The notes: generated by a model from the letters alone, not told the origin. A DNA stretch of 19,802 nt from CAZVBV01 sp964509975 (GCA_964509975.1 CAZDZO010000021.1:1-19802); one strand, 5' to 3'. Shown: positions 6,791 through 13,332, numbered from the stretch's first letter. Program-made: numbers and translations.

Positions 6791-6834
6791 CCAAACCCCC
6801 AGAGGAGAGCAATCTTAAAAATGAAAATTGGCAA

Positions 6835-6863
6835 TTGTCATTTGTGCTACTCTGTTTTAGAAT
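6835..6863 (+). promoter_or_regulatory. Sigma70-type promoter for the first pilin-like operon
   Basis: TTGTCA (6835-6840), a 17-base spacer and TAGAAT (6858-6863). Transcription should start near 6870, about six bases before the ATG at 6876. The competing in-frame GTG at 6864 would fall before the transcript start. Confidence 0.65.
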
Positions 6864-6875
6864 GTGAATCGTTAC

Positions 6876-7265
6876 ATGATAAAAAAACTTTTTTTGAGTT
6901 TGTGTGTGGGAATTCTCTTTAGCGGAGGAGTGTTTGCGGTGACTGCTCCACCAGTTTCTAATGGGGGGCTTTTACCCGGTCCAACATTAGAGGGACTTAA
7001 GGCTGAGGAAGCAAAATTGGGACAAACATATGTATCAGAACAACTTATTCCCAAAATTGTGAGTGGGTTTTTGGTGATTATGTTAATGGTGGGGGTTATT
7101 ATGCTGATTATTGCCGGAATTAGTTACATCCTCAGTTCTGGAGATAGTGAAAAAACAAAGAAGGCCAAAGATATTATTTATTGGTCATTGTTGGCTATTA
7201 TTGTTGCGATTATGGCATTTGCCATTGTGAAATTTGTAGTTGGTATTGATATCTCTGGACCATGA
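6876..7265 (+). CDS. T4SS-pilin-like (TrbC/VirB2-like) small membrane protein 1
   Basis: 129-residue exported protein with the layout of CPR T4SS-pilin-like proteins: signal peptide (residues 1-21, MIKKLFLSLCVGILF, cleavage probably after VFA), a short Pro/Gly-rich stretch, a first hydrophobic helix (about 59-86), a loop SSGDSEKTKKAKDI, and a second hydrophobic helix (about 101-123). The ATG at 6876 was chosen over an upstream in-frame GTG (6864), which abuts the -10 box. VirB2/TrbC-type proteins are the subunits of conjugative or secretion pili; none of the ATPase or channel genes is visible here, so the assembled structure is unknown. Its last four bases (ATGA, 7262-7265) overlap the next gene, so the three pilin-like genes form a coupled operon. 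Confidence 0.75.
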   Translation: MIKKLFLSLCVGILFSGGVFAVTAPPVSNGGLLPGPTLEGLKAEEAKLGQTYVSEQLIPKIVSGFLVIMLMVGVIMLIIAGISYILSSGDSEKTKKAKDIIYWSLLAIIVAIMAFAIVKFVVGIDISGP

Positions 7266-7711
7266 TAAAACGAATTACTCTTATCATTTTAACATTAGTT
7301 CTGCTCGGAGGCAGTGTCGAGGCTGTTGGTTTTCTTGATGCAATGCAAAAGGGGCATAGAGGATCTGATGGAATTTTTCCTTCTTGGAATCATGGTGGAA
7401 GTGTCGAAGAAGAAGCCTCTCTTCCACGGATAGAAGGAGTTATTGGAACAAAAAAAGATGGGGAAGATGGAAAAACAGAAAAATTATTGATGCATTATGT
7501 TCCTCATTTGATTGATATCCTGCTTAAGTTTGTAGCTCCACTTATTATGGTGGCGATGATTTTTGCAGGATTGCGTTTCGTGTACGCAGGGAGTAATGAA
7601 GATGAACTCTCGCAGGCAAAACAAATTTTTACGTACACCTTGATGGGAGTGGCTTTTGTGGTACTGAGTTATTCTATTCTCAAAGCCCTTTATTTTCTTC
7701 TTTCAAAATGA
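7262..7711 (+). CDS. T4SS-pilin-like small membrane protein 2
   Basis: 149-residue paralogue of its neighbours. It has a signal peptide (MIKRITLIILTLVLLGG, cleavage probably after VEA, residue 21), an extracytoplasmic segment of about 60 residues with Gly, His and acidic residues, then two hydrophobic helices (about 84-107 and 120-147) joined by the loop YAGSNEDELSQAKQIF. The loop keeps the small-residue/Gly, acidic, Lys pattern of the other four pilin-like proteins in the window. It overlaps both neighbours by ATGA (7262-7265 and 7708-7711), so it is translated with them. Its role beyond pilin-like membrane assembly cannot be read from the sequence. Confidence 0.7.
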   Translation: MIKRITLIILTLVLLGGSVEAVGFLDAMQKGHRGSDGIFPSWNHGGSVEEEASLPRIEGVIGTKKDGEDGKTEKLLMHYVPHLIDILLKFVAPLIMVAMIFAGLRFVYAGSNEDELSQAKQIFTYTLMGVAFVVLSYSILKALYFLLSK

Positions 7712-8358
7712 AAAAATTAATATTTATTTTGGTTTTAATTTGTTTGTCGGGAACTGTTTCGGCAGAAGGCGAGAGTGAAATATACGACATAAAAGAAGCA
7801 TTAAAACAACTAGATGTAGCAGTAGAAAAACATCCAAAAAATCTTCCTGGTGCTGGAGAAGATCCAGCAGCGGAGTTAAAATGGGATGTGAAATTTAATA
7901 AAATGGCGGGAAAACCATTTATTATCACTTATTATATTCAAAAAATAGCAAAAGCCCTTACGGGAGTTGTTGCGGCAGTGGCCGTTCTTTTTATTATTCA
8001 AAATTCCTTTAATCTTCTTACTGCTGCAGGAGGAACAGAACAAATTACCAAATCAAAAAAAGGATTGATGTGGTCACTTATAGGGTTGGTAATGATAATG
8101 GGGGCGTATATTGTTGTCAAAACAGTGATTTCCCTTCCCTATTCAGCAGAAGAGAACTTAGATCAATTGCATCATATGGAGAGTAAAAAAGCGACCAGCG
8201 TTACTACGAATCCGATAGAACCACCACAAAGAATGCAGCCCCGGGAAACAGTTCCACTTCCCCCAACCTCTCCATTACCAGTGACGCCAGAAAATGCAAA
8301 CAATCCTGACTTTGAAGATTCCTTTTGGGATGGAGAAAAATATTCAGATGGTTTATAG
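7708..8358 (+). CDS. T4SS-pilin-like membrane protein 3 with Pro-rich C-terminal tail
   Basis: 216-residue member of the same group. Signal peptide (MKKLIFILVLICLSGTVSA, residues 1-19), a charged segment of about 50 residues (IYDIKEALKQLDVAVEKH), a first hydrophobic helix (about 77-104), the loop TAAGGTEQITKSKKGL, and a second helix (about 120-143). Unlike its neighbours it continues for about 70 residues as a Pro/Thr/Asn-rich, probably unfolded tail (PLPPTSPLPVTPEN) ending in an acidic/aromatic motif. The tail side of the membrane depends on topology; with both helices spanning it would be outside, like the N-terminus. It ends eight bases before the stop of the convergent gene at 8367. Confidence 0.7.
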   Translation: MKKLIFILVLICLSGTVSAEGESEIYDIKEALKQLDVAVEKHPKNLPGAGEDPAAELKWDVKFNKMAGKPFIITYYIQKIAKALTGVVAAVAVLFIIQNSFNLLTAAGGTEQITKSKKGLMWSLIGLVMIMGAYIVVKTVISLPYSAEENLDQLHHMESKKATSVTTNPIEPPQRMQPRETVPLPPTSPLPVTPENANNPDFEDSFWDGEKYSDGL

Positions 8359-8366
8359 AAAACCTT

Positions 8367-8795
8367 TTATTCTCCCATTAATTTCTTACGGAGGGCTTCA
8401 GCTTCCGCTTCTTCAGCAGAGGCTTCGGTTTCTTCTTCTGCTTTGATTTCGCCCATTTCAATTTCTTTTTCTCGTTCGTTTTTAAGTTTTTCAACATCAT
8501 CCGAAAATTCTTTTTCGAGTTCTGAGAATTTTTCTTTTTCTTCTTCAAAGATCTTAATAAGCTCATTGATCTGTTCAATCTTGAGTCGAGGAATGGCATC
8601 AATCACTCTTTTCTTTTCTTCCATTGTGAGAGAAATAGATCCCTCAAGAAGTGTTAGAAAGTTTCCTTCATCAAAGGTTGTGTTCGGATGGGGTGGAATA
8701 GTAAAAATATGTCCATCTCGTTTTCCGAGCTGTCCGGTTTGCGAGTTCGGATCTACGGGTTTTGCGTCTTGAGGATTGGTGTTGTCTTCAGCCAT
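8367..8795 (-). CDS. Acidic coiled-coil protein of unknown function
   Basis: 142-residue soluble protein without recognised family. Residues 1-45 are polar and probably loose (MAEDNTNPQDAKPVDPNSQT); a short helical domain follows (FLTLLEGSISLTMEEKKRVI, then IPRLKIEQINELIKIFEE); the last 60 residues are a continuous highly charged helix rich in Glu, Lys and Ala, suggesting a coiled coil, ending KKLMGE. There is no signal peptide or membrane helix. It lies 53 bases downstream of the bL21 gene on the same strand and may be co-transcribed with it. The place normally held by the bL27 gene is therefore taken by this unrelated protein. Coding is supported by the domain-like pattern and position; the function is unknown. 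Confidence 0.7.
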   Translation of the reverse strand: MAEDNTNPQDAKPVDPNSQTGQLGKRDGHIFTIPPHPNTTFDEGNFLTLLEGSISLTMEEKKRVIDAIPRLKIEQINELIKIFEEEKEKFSELEKEFSDDVEKLKNEREKEIEMGEIKAEEETEASAEEAEAEALRKKLMGE

Positions 8796-8848
8796 AATTT
8801 AGAAGAAAAATATACGAGAAAGGTAGCGCATTCTCTCACGAGAAACAA

Positions 8849-9271
8849 CTATTTCTTTGCAGGAGTTTTTTTAGCAGCCGGTTTTTTAGCCGCTGGTTTT
8901 TTTGCAGGAGCTTCCTTCTTTTCTTCAGTAGGTTTCGCGGGCGCCTTTTTTGCAGCTCCTCCTCCAATCTTTGTAATTTCAATTACAGTAAAATGTTGTC
9001 GGTGCCCTCGTGTTCGTCTGTAACGTTTTCGAGGTTTCATTTTGAAAACAACGATTTTGTCGCCTCGTCCTTGTTCGAGAATTTTTGCTTCTACTTTTTT
9101 TCCAGCAATAAGAGGGGTTCCAATTTCAAAACCAGAACCGTCTTCTTCAGAAATAAGAAGGGTGTCAAAGGAAACAGTCTTCCCTACTTCAGCACTGAGT
9201 TTATCTACTTCGATTTGCTCTCCTACTTTTACAAGCGCTTGATGTCCGCCGATTTTTGCTACTGCAATCAT
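8849..9271 (-). CDS. rplU: Large ribosomal subunit protein bL21 with Lys/Ala/Pro-rich tail
   Basis: Ribosomal protein of the 50S subunit that binds 23S rRNA. Residues 1-104 are a complete bL21: MIAVAKIGGHQALVKVGEQI, the VSFDTLLI strand, the IGTPLIAGKKVEAKILEQGR strand, and the signature KPRKRYRRTRGHRQHFTVIEI. About 36 further residues form a histone-H1-like tail with repeated AKKP/AAKK units, absent from most bL21 proteins (about 100 residues). The frame is open to a GTG at 9331, and ATGs exist at 9289 and 9271; the last was chosen because it gives the canonical bL21 N-terminus. The gene for bL27, the usual neighbour, is not here. Confidence 0.93.
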   Translation of the reverse strand: MIAVAKIGGHQALVKVGEQIEVDKLSAEVGKTVSFDTLLISEEDGSGFEIGTPLIAGKKVEAKILEQGRGDKIVVFKMKPRKRYRRTRGHRQHFTVIEITKIGGGAAKKAPAKPTEEKKEAPAKKPAAKKPAAKKTPAKK

Positions 9272-9343
9272 TTTAGAGTGGTTAATCATGGTTTGGAGGC
9301 CTCGCATTGCGGAGCGCTTGAACCCAAACACATAGAAATAATC
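9272..9343 (-). promoter_or_regulatory. Candidate structured leader of the bL21 mRNA
   Basis: If transcription starts near 9343 and translation at 9271, a leader of about 70 bases remains, long for this window where most transcripts look leaderless. It can fold with GTTTGG (9329-9324, minus strand) paired to CCAAAC (9296-9291), enclosing a small CGC/GCG hairpin. L21 leader RNAs exist in several bacterial groups, but this fold has not been matched to one. Confidence 0.3.
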
Positions 9344-9349
9344 GGATGG

Positions 9350-9377
9350 AATGTATTTGTTTAGCGGGAAATGTCAA
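9350..9377 (-). promoter_or_regulatory. Sigma70-type promoter for rplU
   Basis: On the minus strand, a perfect TTGACA (9377-9372) is followed after 16 bases by TACATT (9355-9350). The predicted transcript start is near 9343. Confidence 0.65.
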
Positions 9378-9448
9378 ATAAAGAAGAGTTTAAAAGTTAA
9401 AGAAATATTAAATTTCGAACTTGTTCTCCATTATGAATAATTTATTCT

Positions 9449-9809
9449 TTTGTCATTCCGACCAACGTGGAGGAATCCCTTCCAATGTTCCTGAGACAGT
9501 ATTACGTTTATATAATGGCAAGTGACAGTGGGACGTTATATGTTGGAGTTACAAATAATCTTCTTCGGCGAATACAAGAACATAAGTCGAGAGAAATAAA
9601 AGGATTTTCTAAAAAATATAACTGTAAAAAATTGGTGTATTATGAATGGGGAAATGATGTGAGTGGGGCAATAGATAGAGAGAAACAGTTAAAAGGATGG
9701 ACAAGAAAAAAGAAAGAATTCCTCATTCGTGCTATGAATCCTGTATGGAAGGATTTAACCGAAGAACTCCTAGACTAAGGGATCCCTCCGCTACGGTCGG
9801 GATGACAAA
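9449..9809 (+). mobile_element. GIY-YIG nuclease gene framed by 33-base inverted palindromic repeats
   Basis: The left arm (9449-9481) and the reverse complement of the right arm (9777-9809) agree at 27 of 33 positions, both starting TTTGTCAT and ending ATCCCTT. Each arm can itself form a hairpin: ATTCC/GGAAT on the left, ATCCC/GGGAT on the right. Almost all of the space between them is one GIY-YIG gene, whose stop codon (9776-9778) overlaps the right arm. No target-site duplication is seen. The structure is that of a small mobile or repeat-associated element; mobility itself is inference. Confidence 0.65.
9485..9778 (+). CDS. GIY-YIG nuclease family protein (UPF0213/UvrC-N-like, single domain)
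   Basis: 97-residue protein consisting only of a GIY-YIG domain, the nuclease fold of UvrC N-termini and many homing endonucleases. The GIY strand is YYVYIM (residues 6-11), the YIG strand is LYVGVT, followed by NNLLRRIQEHK with the catalytic-type Arg, and the Glu-containing helix (GAIDREKQLKGWTRKKKEFL), ending NPVWKDLTEELLD. The frame is open to a GTG at 9467 inside the left repeat, but the ATG at 9485 starts at the natural domain edge. The gene sits between inverted palindromic repeats and ends in the right one. UPF0213-like proteins have no settled housekeeping role; the context suggests the nuclease acts on its own repeats, which is inference. Confidence 0.9.
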   Translation: MFLRQYYVYIMASDSGTLYVGVTNNLLRRIQEHKSREIKGFSKKYNCKKLVYYEWGNDVSGAIDREKQLKGWTRKKKEFLIRAMNPVWKDLTEELLD

Positions 9810-9837
9810 GGCAATCCTGAATGCCTTTGGTCTTTTT
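9806..9837 (+). terminator. Intrinsic terminator after the GIY-YIG gene
   Basis: CAAAGGCA (9806-9813) pairs perfectly with TGCCTTTG (9822-9829) around an 8-base loop, followed by GTCTTTTT. This is the clearest terminator in the window. Its left arm overlaps the outer end of the right inverted repeat. Confidence 0.7.
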
Positions 9838-9855
9838 ATGATTTTTATTTATAAT
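9827..9855 (+). promoter_or_regulatory. Promoter for pyrB, nearly leaderless
   Basis: A perfect TATAAT (9850-9855) lies eight bases before the pyrB ATG. A poor -35, TTGGTC (9827-9832), stands 17 bases upstream inside the right arm of the preceding terminator. The -10 box and its distance to the ATG match the other leaderless starts in the window. Confidence 0.55.
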
Positions 9856-9863
9856 ACAAGGCA

Positions 9864-10766
9864 ATGAGACATGTTTTATCGGCATCGCAATTTAGTAAGG
9901 CAGAATTACTTGAAATAATGCAGCAATCAGCTGATATGGAAAAATTACTCGATAGCGGAGGGACTGATATGGCAAAAGGGAAGATATTAGCTACCTTATT
10001 CTACGAACCATCCACACGAACACGTCTTAGTTTCGAAACAGCAATGAACAGGTTGGGTGGAAAAGTTATCTCCACCAGTGATGTGACGTTCTCATCAGTC
10101 AGCAAAGGAGAAACGATTGAAGACACAATTCGAATCCTTTCGGGATATGCGGACATAGTTGCGATGCGATCAAAAGAAGTGGGATACGCAGACCGTGCGG
10201 CCAAAATGTCTGATGTGGCAGTGCTTAATGCTGGAGATGGGGCAGGAGAACACCCAACACAATCACTCCTTGACCTCTACACCATTCAAAAATACTTCAC
10301 GCTCGACGAACCACTGACGGTATCTTTTGTAGGGGAATTGATTTGCGGACGAACCGTACATTCGCTTGCGCAAATTTTGAGAAATTTTGAAAACATAAAA
10401 ATAAATTTCGTAGCGCCGGAGGAATTGCAGATTCCCGATAAATATTTTCATGAGAGTAAGGGAGATAAAAAGTTTTTTGAGCTTACGGATGAGATTTTAG
10501 AGACCTCGGATGTGATTTATGATACGCGAATACAAAAAGAAAGACTTACTCCTGAGGTGTATGAAAAAAATAAAACAGCTTTTCATTTCGACGTTGAAAA
10601 AGTATCAAAAATGAAACCCAATGCACTCTTGCTTCACCCACTTCCACGAGTTAATGAGATTGCGCCAGAAGTTGATGATTTGTCACAAGCAAAATACTTC
10701 GAACAAGCGCGAAATGGAGTACCAGTTCGAATGACGCTTATTGCGCGAGGACTGGAGTTGATATAA
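9864..10766 (+). CDS. pyrB: Aspartate carbamoyltransferase catalytic subunit
   Basis: Joins carbamoyl phosphate and aspartate to N-carbamoyl-aspartate, the committed step of pyrimidine synthesis; the enzyme is a cytosolic trimer. At 300 residues it has the usual length. The carbamoyl-phosphate site is STRTR (50-54), followed by SVSKGETIEDT with the Ser/Lys of the mobile loop, then NAGDGAGEHPTQSLLDLYTI (122-141), GRTVHSL (162-168), and HPLPR (258-262). Small deviations: the common GDLK before GRTVHSL reads GELI, and the usual Gln before HPTQ is Glu. No regulatory subunit gene (pyrI) is seen. PyrC follows 174 bases later on the same strand across a repeat element. Confidence 0.97.
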   Translation: MRHVLSASQFSKAELLEIMQQSADMEKLLDSGGTDMAKGKILATLFYEPSTRTRLSFETAMNRLGGKVISTSDVTFSSVSKGETIEDTIRILSGYADIVAMRSKEVGYADRAAKMSDVAVLNAGDGAGEHPTQSLLDLYTIQKYFTLDEPLTVSFVGELICGRTVHSLAQILRNFENIKINFVAPEELQIPDKYFHESKGDKKFFELTDEILETSDVIYDTRIQKERLTPEVYEKNKTAFHFDVEKVSKMKPNALLLHPLPRVNEIAPEVDDLSQAKYFEQARNGVPVRMTLIARGLELI

Positions 10767-10775
10767 AACCTCTTT

Positions 10776-10893
10776 GTCTTTCCAAAATCCCGAAGGGATG
10801 TTTGGAATCCATTATTCTGTGAGAAAAATATTAAAATGTATTTGGTTGTATCAAGTTTCTTGATAATGGGTCCCAAACTAAATTTGGGATGAC
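10776..10893 (+). repeat. 118-base MITE-like element between pyrB and pyrC
   Basis: The left end begins GTCTTTCCAAA and the reverse complement of the right end begins GTCATCCCAAA. The left end is a hairpin: CCAAAATCCC (10782-10791) pairs with GGGAT-G-TTTGG (10795-10805) around GAA. The right end is a hairpin: TCCCAAA (10871-10877) with TTTGGGA (10883-10889). The middle is AT-rich and non-coding. The left end closely matches the hairpin at 6617-6660. Confidence 0.75.
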
Positions 10894-10940
10894 AGGATAT
10901 TTTTTTGCAAAAAAAAGAAAACCGTGTTGAAATGGGCACG

Positions 10941-12146
10941 ATGAATTATCAAATTAAAAACGTTCGCATCATCGACTCAACACAAGATCGCGTGGGAGAT
11001 GTTTTTATTGAAAATGGAAAAATAGTGGATTCCATTGATTCCGACTACGAAGAAATAGACGGAACGGGGAAGATTCTTTTTCCGGGGCTTATTGATCCGC
11101 ATGTGCATTTCCGAGATCCCGGACTGACACATAAAGAAGATCTTTTTACAGGATCACGTTCTGCTGTGGCAGGAGGGGTGACGACATTCTTTGAAATGCC
11201 GAATACCAAACCACCGACATTCACTCTTGAAAACCTCGAACAGAAACGAGCACTCGCTCGGGAGAAATCCTGTGCGAATTTTGGATTCTACTTCGGAGCG
11301 GGGATGGCGAATGCGGAGGAGATTGCAAAGGTTACCAATGTTCCAGGGGTAAAGTTGTACCTCAACACAACCACAGGGGATCTTAAAATGGACCAAGAAG
11401 ACACATGGCGCACGATATTCAATACCGCAAAGAGAGTTCTTTTGCATGCAGAGGGGGAGACATTTGCGAGAGCGATTGCTATTTGGAAAGAGGAAGATAC
11501 CCCATGCGAAGTACACTTGTGTCATGTGAGTTTGGCGAGTGAAGTAGCTTTATTGCGAGAACTGAAACAATCGGGATACGTATCCCAGATTTCTGCCGAA
11601 GCTTGTCCACACCATTTATTGCTTACCGAAAAAGATTCTGCTCAAATGAAACCACCGCTTGCCACACAAGCTGATCAAGAGGCTCTTTGGGAAGGAATAA
11701 AGGATGGTACGATTGATATCTTTGCGACTGATCACGCGCCACACACAAAGGAAGAAAAAGAAAGCTTCACAGTTCCTTTCGGAGTACCTGGTGTTGAAAC
11801 AATGCTTCCACTCCTCTTCATGGAATTTCAAAAGCGCGGACTGTCATTAAAAAAACTTGCTCACATGACGAGCTCCAAGACAGCAGAATTGTTTCACGTT
11901 GTCGACAAAAAAGGAAAAATAGAATTTGGATTTGATGCGGATCTTGTCCTTTGGGATCTAACACCTTCAGTAATTGATGCATCGAAGTCATTTTCAAAAG
12001 CTAAATATTCCCCATTCGATGGATGGGAAGTCTTGGGACAGGTTGAAAAAACATTTATCGATGGACAATTAATATTCGAAAAAGGACGTTTTGTAGCAGA
12101 AGATTTTAGAGGAAAAGAAATACAATTTAAGCTCCCCCAAGAATAA
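10941..12146 (+). CDS. pyrC: Dihydroorotase
   Basis: Closes N-carbamoyl-aspartate to dihydroorotate, the third step of pyrimidine synthesis; a zinc amidohydrolase of the cytosol. With the ATG at 10941 it has 401 residues. It shows PGLIDPHVHFRDPG (48-61, metal-binding HVH plus Arg), the FFEMPNTKPP substrate-binding block, the GVKLYLNTTTGDL segment that holds the metal-bridging lysine, LLHAEGE, CHVSLASE, EACPHHLLLTEKD, and FATDHAPHTKEEK with the catalytic Asp, followed by PFGVPGVET. An ATG nine bases earlier (10932) and an open frame to a TTG at 10905 are alternatives; 10941 best fits the family. It probably depends on a promoter in or after the repeat element at 10776, which I could not identify. 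Its last 20 bases overlap the end of the convergent gene at 12127. Confidence 0.96.
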   Translation: MNYQIKNVRIIDSTQDRVGDVFIENGKIVDSIDSDYEEIDGTGKILFPGLIDPHVHFRDPGLTHKEDLFTGSRSAVAGGVTTFFEMPNTKPPTFTLENLEQKRALAREKSCANFGFYFGAGMANAEEIAKVTNVPGVKLYLNTTTGDLKMDQEDTWRTIFNTAKRVLLHAEGETFARAIAIWKEEDTPCEVHLCHVSLASEVALLRELKQSGYVSQISAEACPHHLLLTEKDSAQMKPPLATQADQEALWEGIKDGTIDIFATDHAPHTKEEKESFTVPFGVPGVETMLPLLFMEFQKRGLSLKKLAHMTSSKTAELFHVVDKKGKIEFGFDADLVLWDLTPSVIDASKSFSKAKYSPFDGWEVLGQVEKTFIDGQLIFEKGRFVAEDFRGKEIQFKLPQE

Positions 12147-12561
12147 AGAACCCGGGATTCACAGTCTTGAGTATGACGGCGGACAAAAATAAAATAGCAA
12201 GACTGAGGAGTGCCTGCATGATGCGGTTTTTTGCATCGGAAACAAGTCCATCACTGGCGCCTCCCATAGTGATTTGAATTCCCGAAACTACAATAACAAG
12301 AACACAAACAATCCCCAAAATAGAGGCTCCGTATTTGTAGATCATTCTTATGTAATTGGAGGTGAGTTCTAGACCAGTTTTTCCAGAAATCATAGTATTA
12401 TCTTCTCCTGCTTCACTCGGAAGAAGAGGTTCTTGGAGGATGATTTCATAATCATTTCCCGTTGGTTCGTTTCCTCCTTCTTGAATAGGAATCGCCGAGA
12501 AGGCAGTAAAGGAAAGAAGGAATGAAGCAAAAAGAAAAAATGAGGTTAAATATTTTTTCAT
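12127..12561 (-). CDS. T4SS-pilin-like small membrane protein 4
   Basis: 144-residue exported protein: signal peptide (MKKYLTSFFLFASFLLSFTA, cleavage near FSA), a polar stretch of about 45 residues (IPIQEGGNEPTGNDYEIILQ), then two hydrophobic helices (about 75-98 and 110-135) joined by TMGGASDGLVSDAKNRIM. The loop keeps the Gly-rich, then Lys pattern of the other four pilin-like proteins. Its ATG shares one base with the stop of the upstream gene (TAATG on the minus strand), so both are translated together. The 3' end overlaps the convergent pyrC by 20 bases, an unusually tight packing. Confidence 0.75.
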   Translation of the reverse strand: MKKYLTSFFLFASFLLSFTAFSAIPIQEGGNEPTGNDYEIILQEPLLPSEAGEDNTMISGKTGLELTSNYIRMIYKYGASILGIVCVLVIVVSGIQITMGGASDGLVSDAKNRIMQALLSLAILFLSAVILKTVNPGFFILGGA

Positions 12562-13325
12562 TATCCAGTGGAGGTAAAGATGATTGAAATGATGAATTGA
12601 ACCGCAATGAAACTCATAAAGGCAATGAGAAGCCCAATGATAGTATAGAAGAAAACATTTTTTCCTTTTTGTAATTGTGATTCATCTCCTTGAGAGGTAA
12701 TCATGAAGTACGCTCCGATAATCATCATAAGTACTGCAAAGGTTCCGAGAACTTGTGTGAGGAGCTTGAGGATTTTATTAAGGATGTTATTTTCTTTTTC
12801 TAGATCATTTGCAATATCGAGTTCGGTTTCTTTTGACTCGTCGGATGCTTTGAGAATATTTAGATCAAAGGTAGAAGTCGATTCTCCCACATAATTCAAA
12901 ATAGCACTGTTTAAAAATTTCGCAGCGCATTCAGAGGCTTCTTTAAAGGGTTTTGCGTTTTTTCTTGCAGTAGCTTTTGCTTGTCTTTGTGGTATCAAAA
13001 CAGCTTCGTATGGAGGATAACAGGTCTTTTCTCTCTTTTTTTCTTCTTCTTGTGTATCTGGACTCAGTTCGGGCTCAGTCATGCATTTGTGATAAGCTTC
13101 AGCGGCGACATTTATTGCCTTGTTAGCCGTATCAATAGCGGGATTCATAACGTCTTTCAGGTGCTTATTGTAGTCCGTGTCTGCTGTTTCCCATGCAGTT
13201 TTACAGTTTGCGAGTTTTGTAGCATCTGTTGGTTCACAACCATTTTTAGGGGCGCATGTTTCCGCAAACCCTACTCCGCTCCAAAGAAGCGGTGCGAGAA
13301 GAAGGAGGAAAAGAAACTTTTTCAT
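12561..13325 (-). CDS. T4SS-pilin-like membrane protein 5 with Cys-rich extracytoplasmic domain
   Basis: 254-residue protein. Signal peptide MKKFLFLLLLAPLLWSGVGF (cleavage after GFA), then an extracytoplasmic, largely helical domain of about 140 residues with seven cysteines (ETCAPKNGC, LANCKTAW, YHKCMTEP, EKTCYPPYE, ASECAAKF among them), which may form disulfides. Two hydrophobic helices follow (about 187-210 and 222-248), joined by TSQGDESQLQKGKNVFF, the same loop type as its paralogues. The frame opens at 13361, but the promoter at 13333-13361 places the transcript start just before the ATG at 13325, and that start gives a clean signal peptide. It is coupled to the downstream pilin-like gene by TAATG. 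The large N-terminal domain is not recognised and may be the functional surface. Confidence 0.72.
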   Translation of the reverse strand: MKKFLFLLLLAPLLWSGVGFAETCAPKNGCEPTDATKLANCKTAWETADTDYNKHLKDVMNPAIDTANKAINVAAEAYHKCMTEPELSPDTQEEEKKREKTCYPPYEAVLIPQRQAKATARKNAKPFKEASECAAKFLNSAILNYVGESTSTFDLNILKASDESKETELDIANDLEKENNILNKILKLLTQVLGTFAVLMMIIGAYFMITSQGDESQLQKGKNVFFYTIIGLLIAFMSFIAVQFIISIIFTSTG

Positions 13326-13332
13326 TTCCATT

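Noticed and set aside
6503..6834. Two minus-strand frames and one plus-strand frame over the LCP-pilin gap
   Set aside because: They cross repeats and have no start signals or protein features. The longest overlaps the end of the LCP gene. I treat the region as non-coding repeat sequence.
8443..8772. Ser-rich frame of 109 codons opposite the acidic coiled-coil gene
   Set aside because: Mirror image of the Glu/Lys-rich coding sequence on the other strand.
9467..9484. GTG start of the GIY-YIG gene inside the left repeat arm
   Set aside because: The extra residues come from the repeat and lie outside the domain; the ATG at 9485 fits the family start better.
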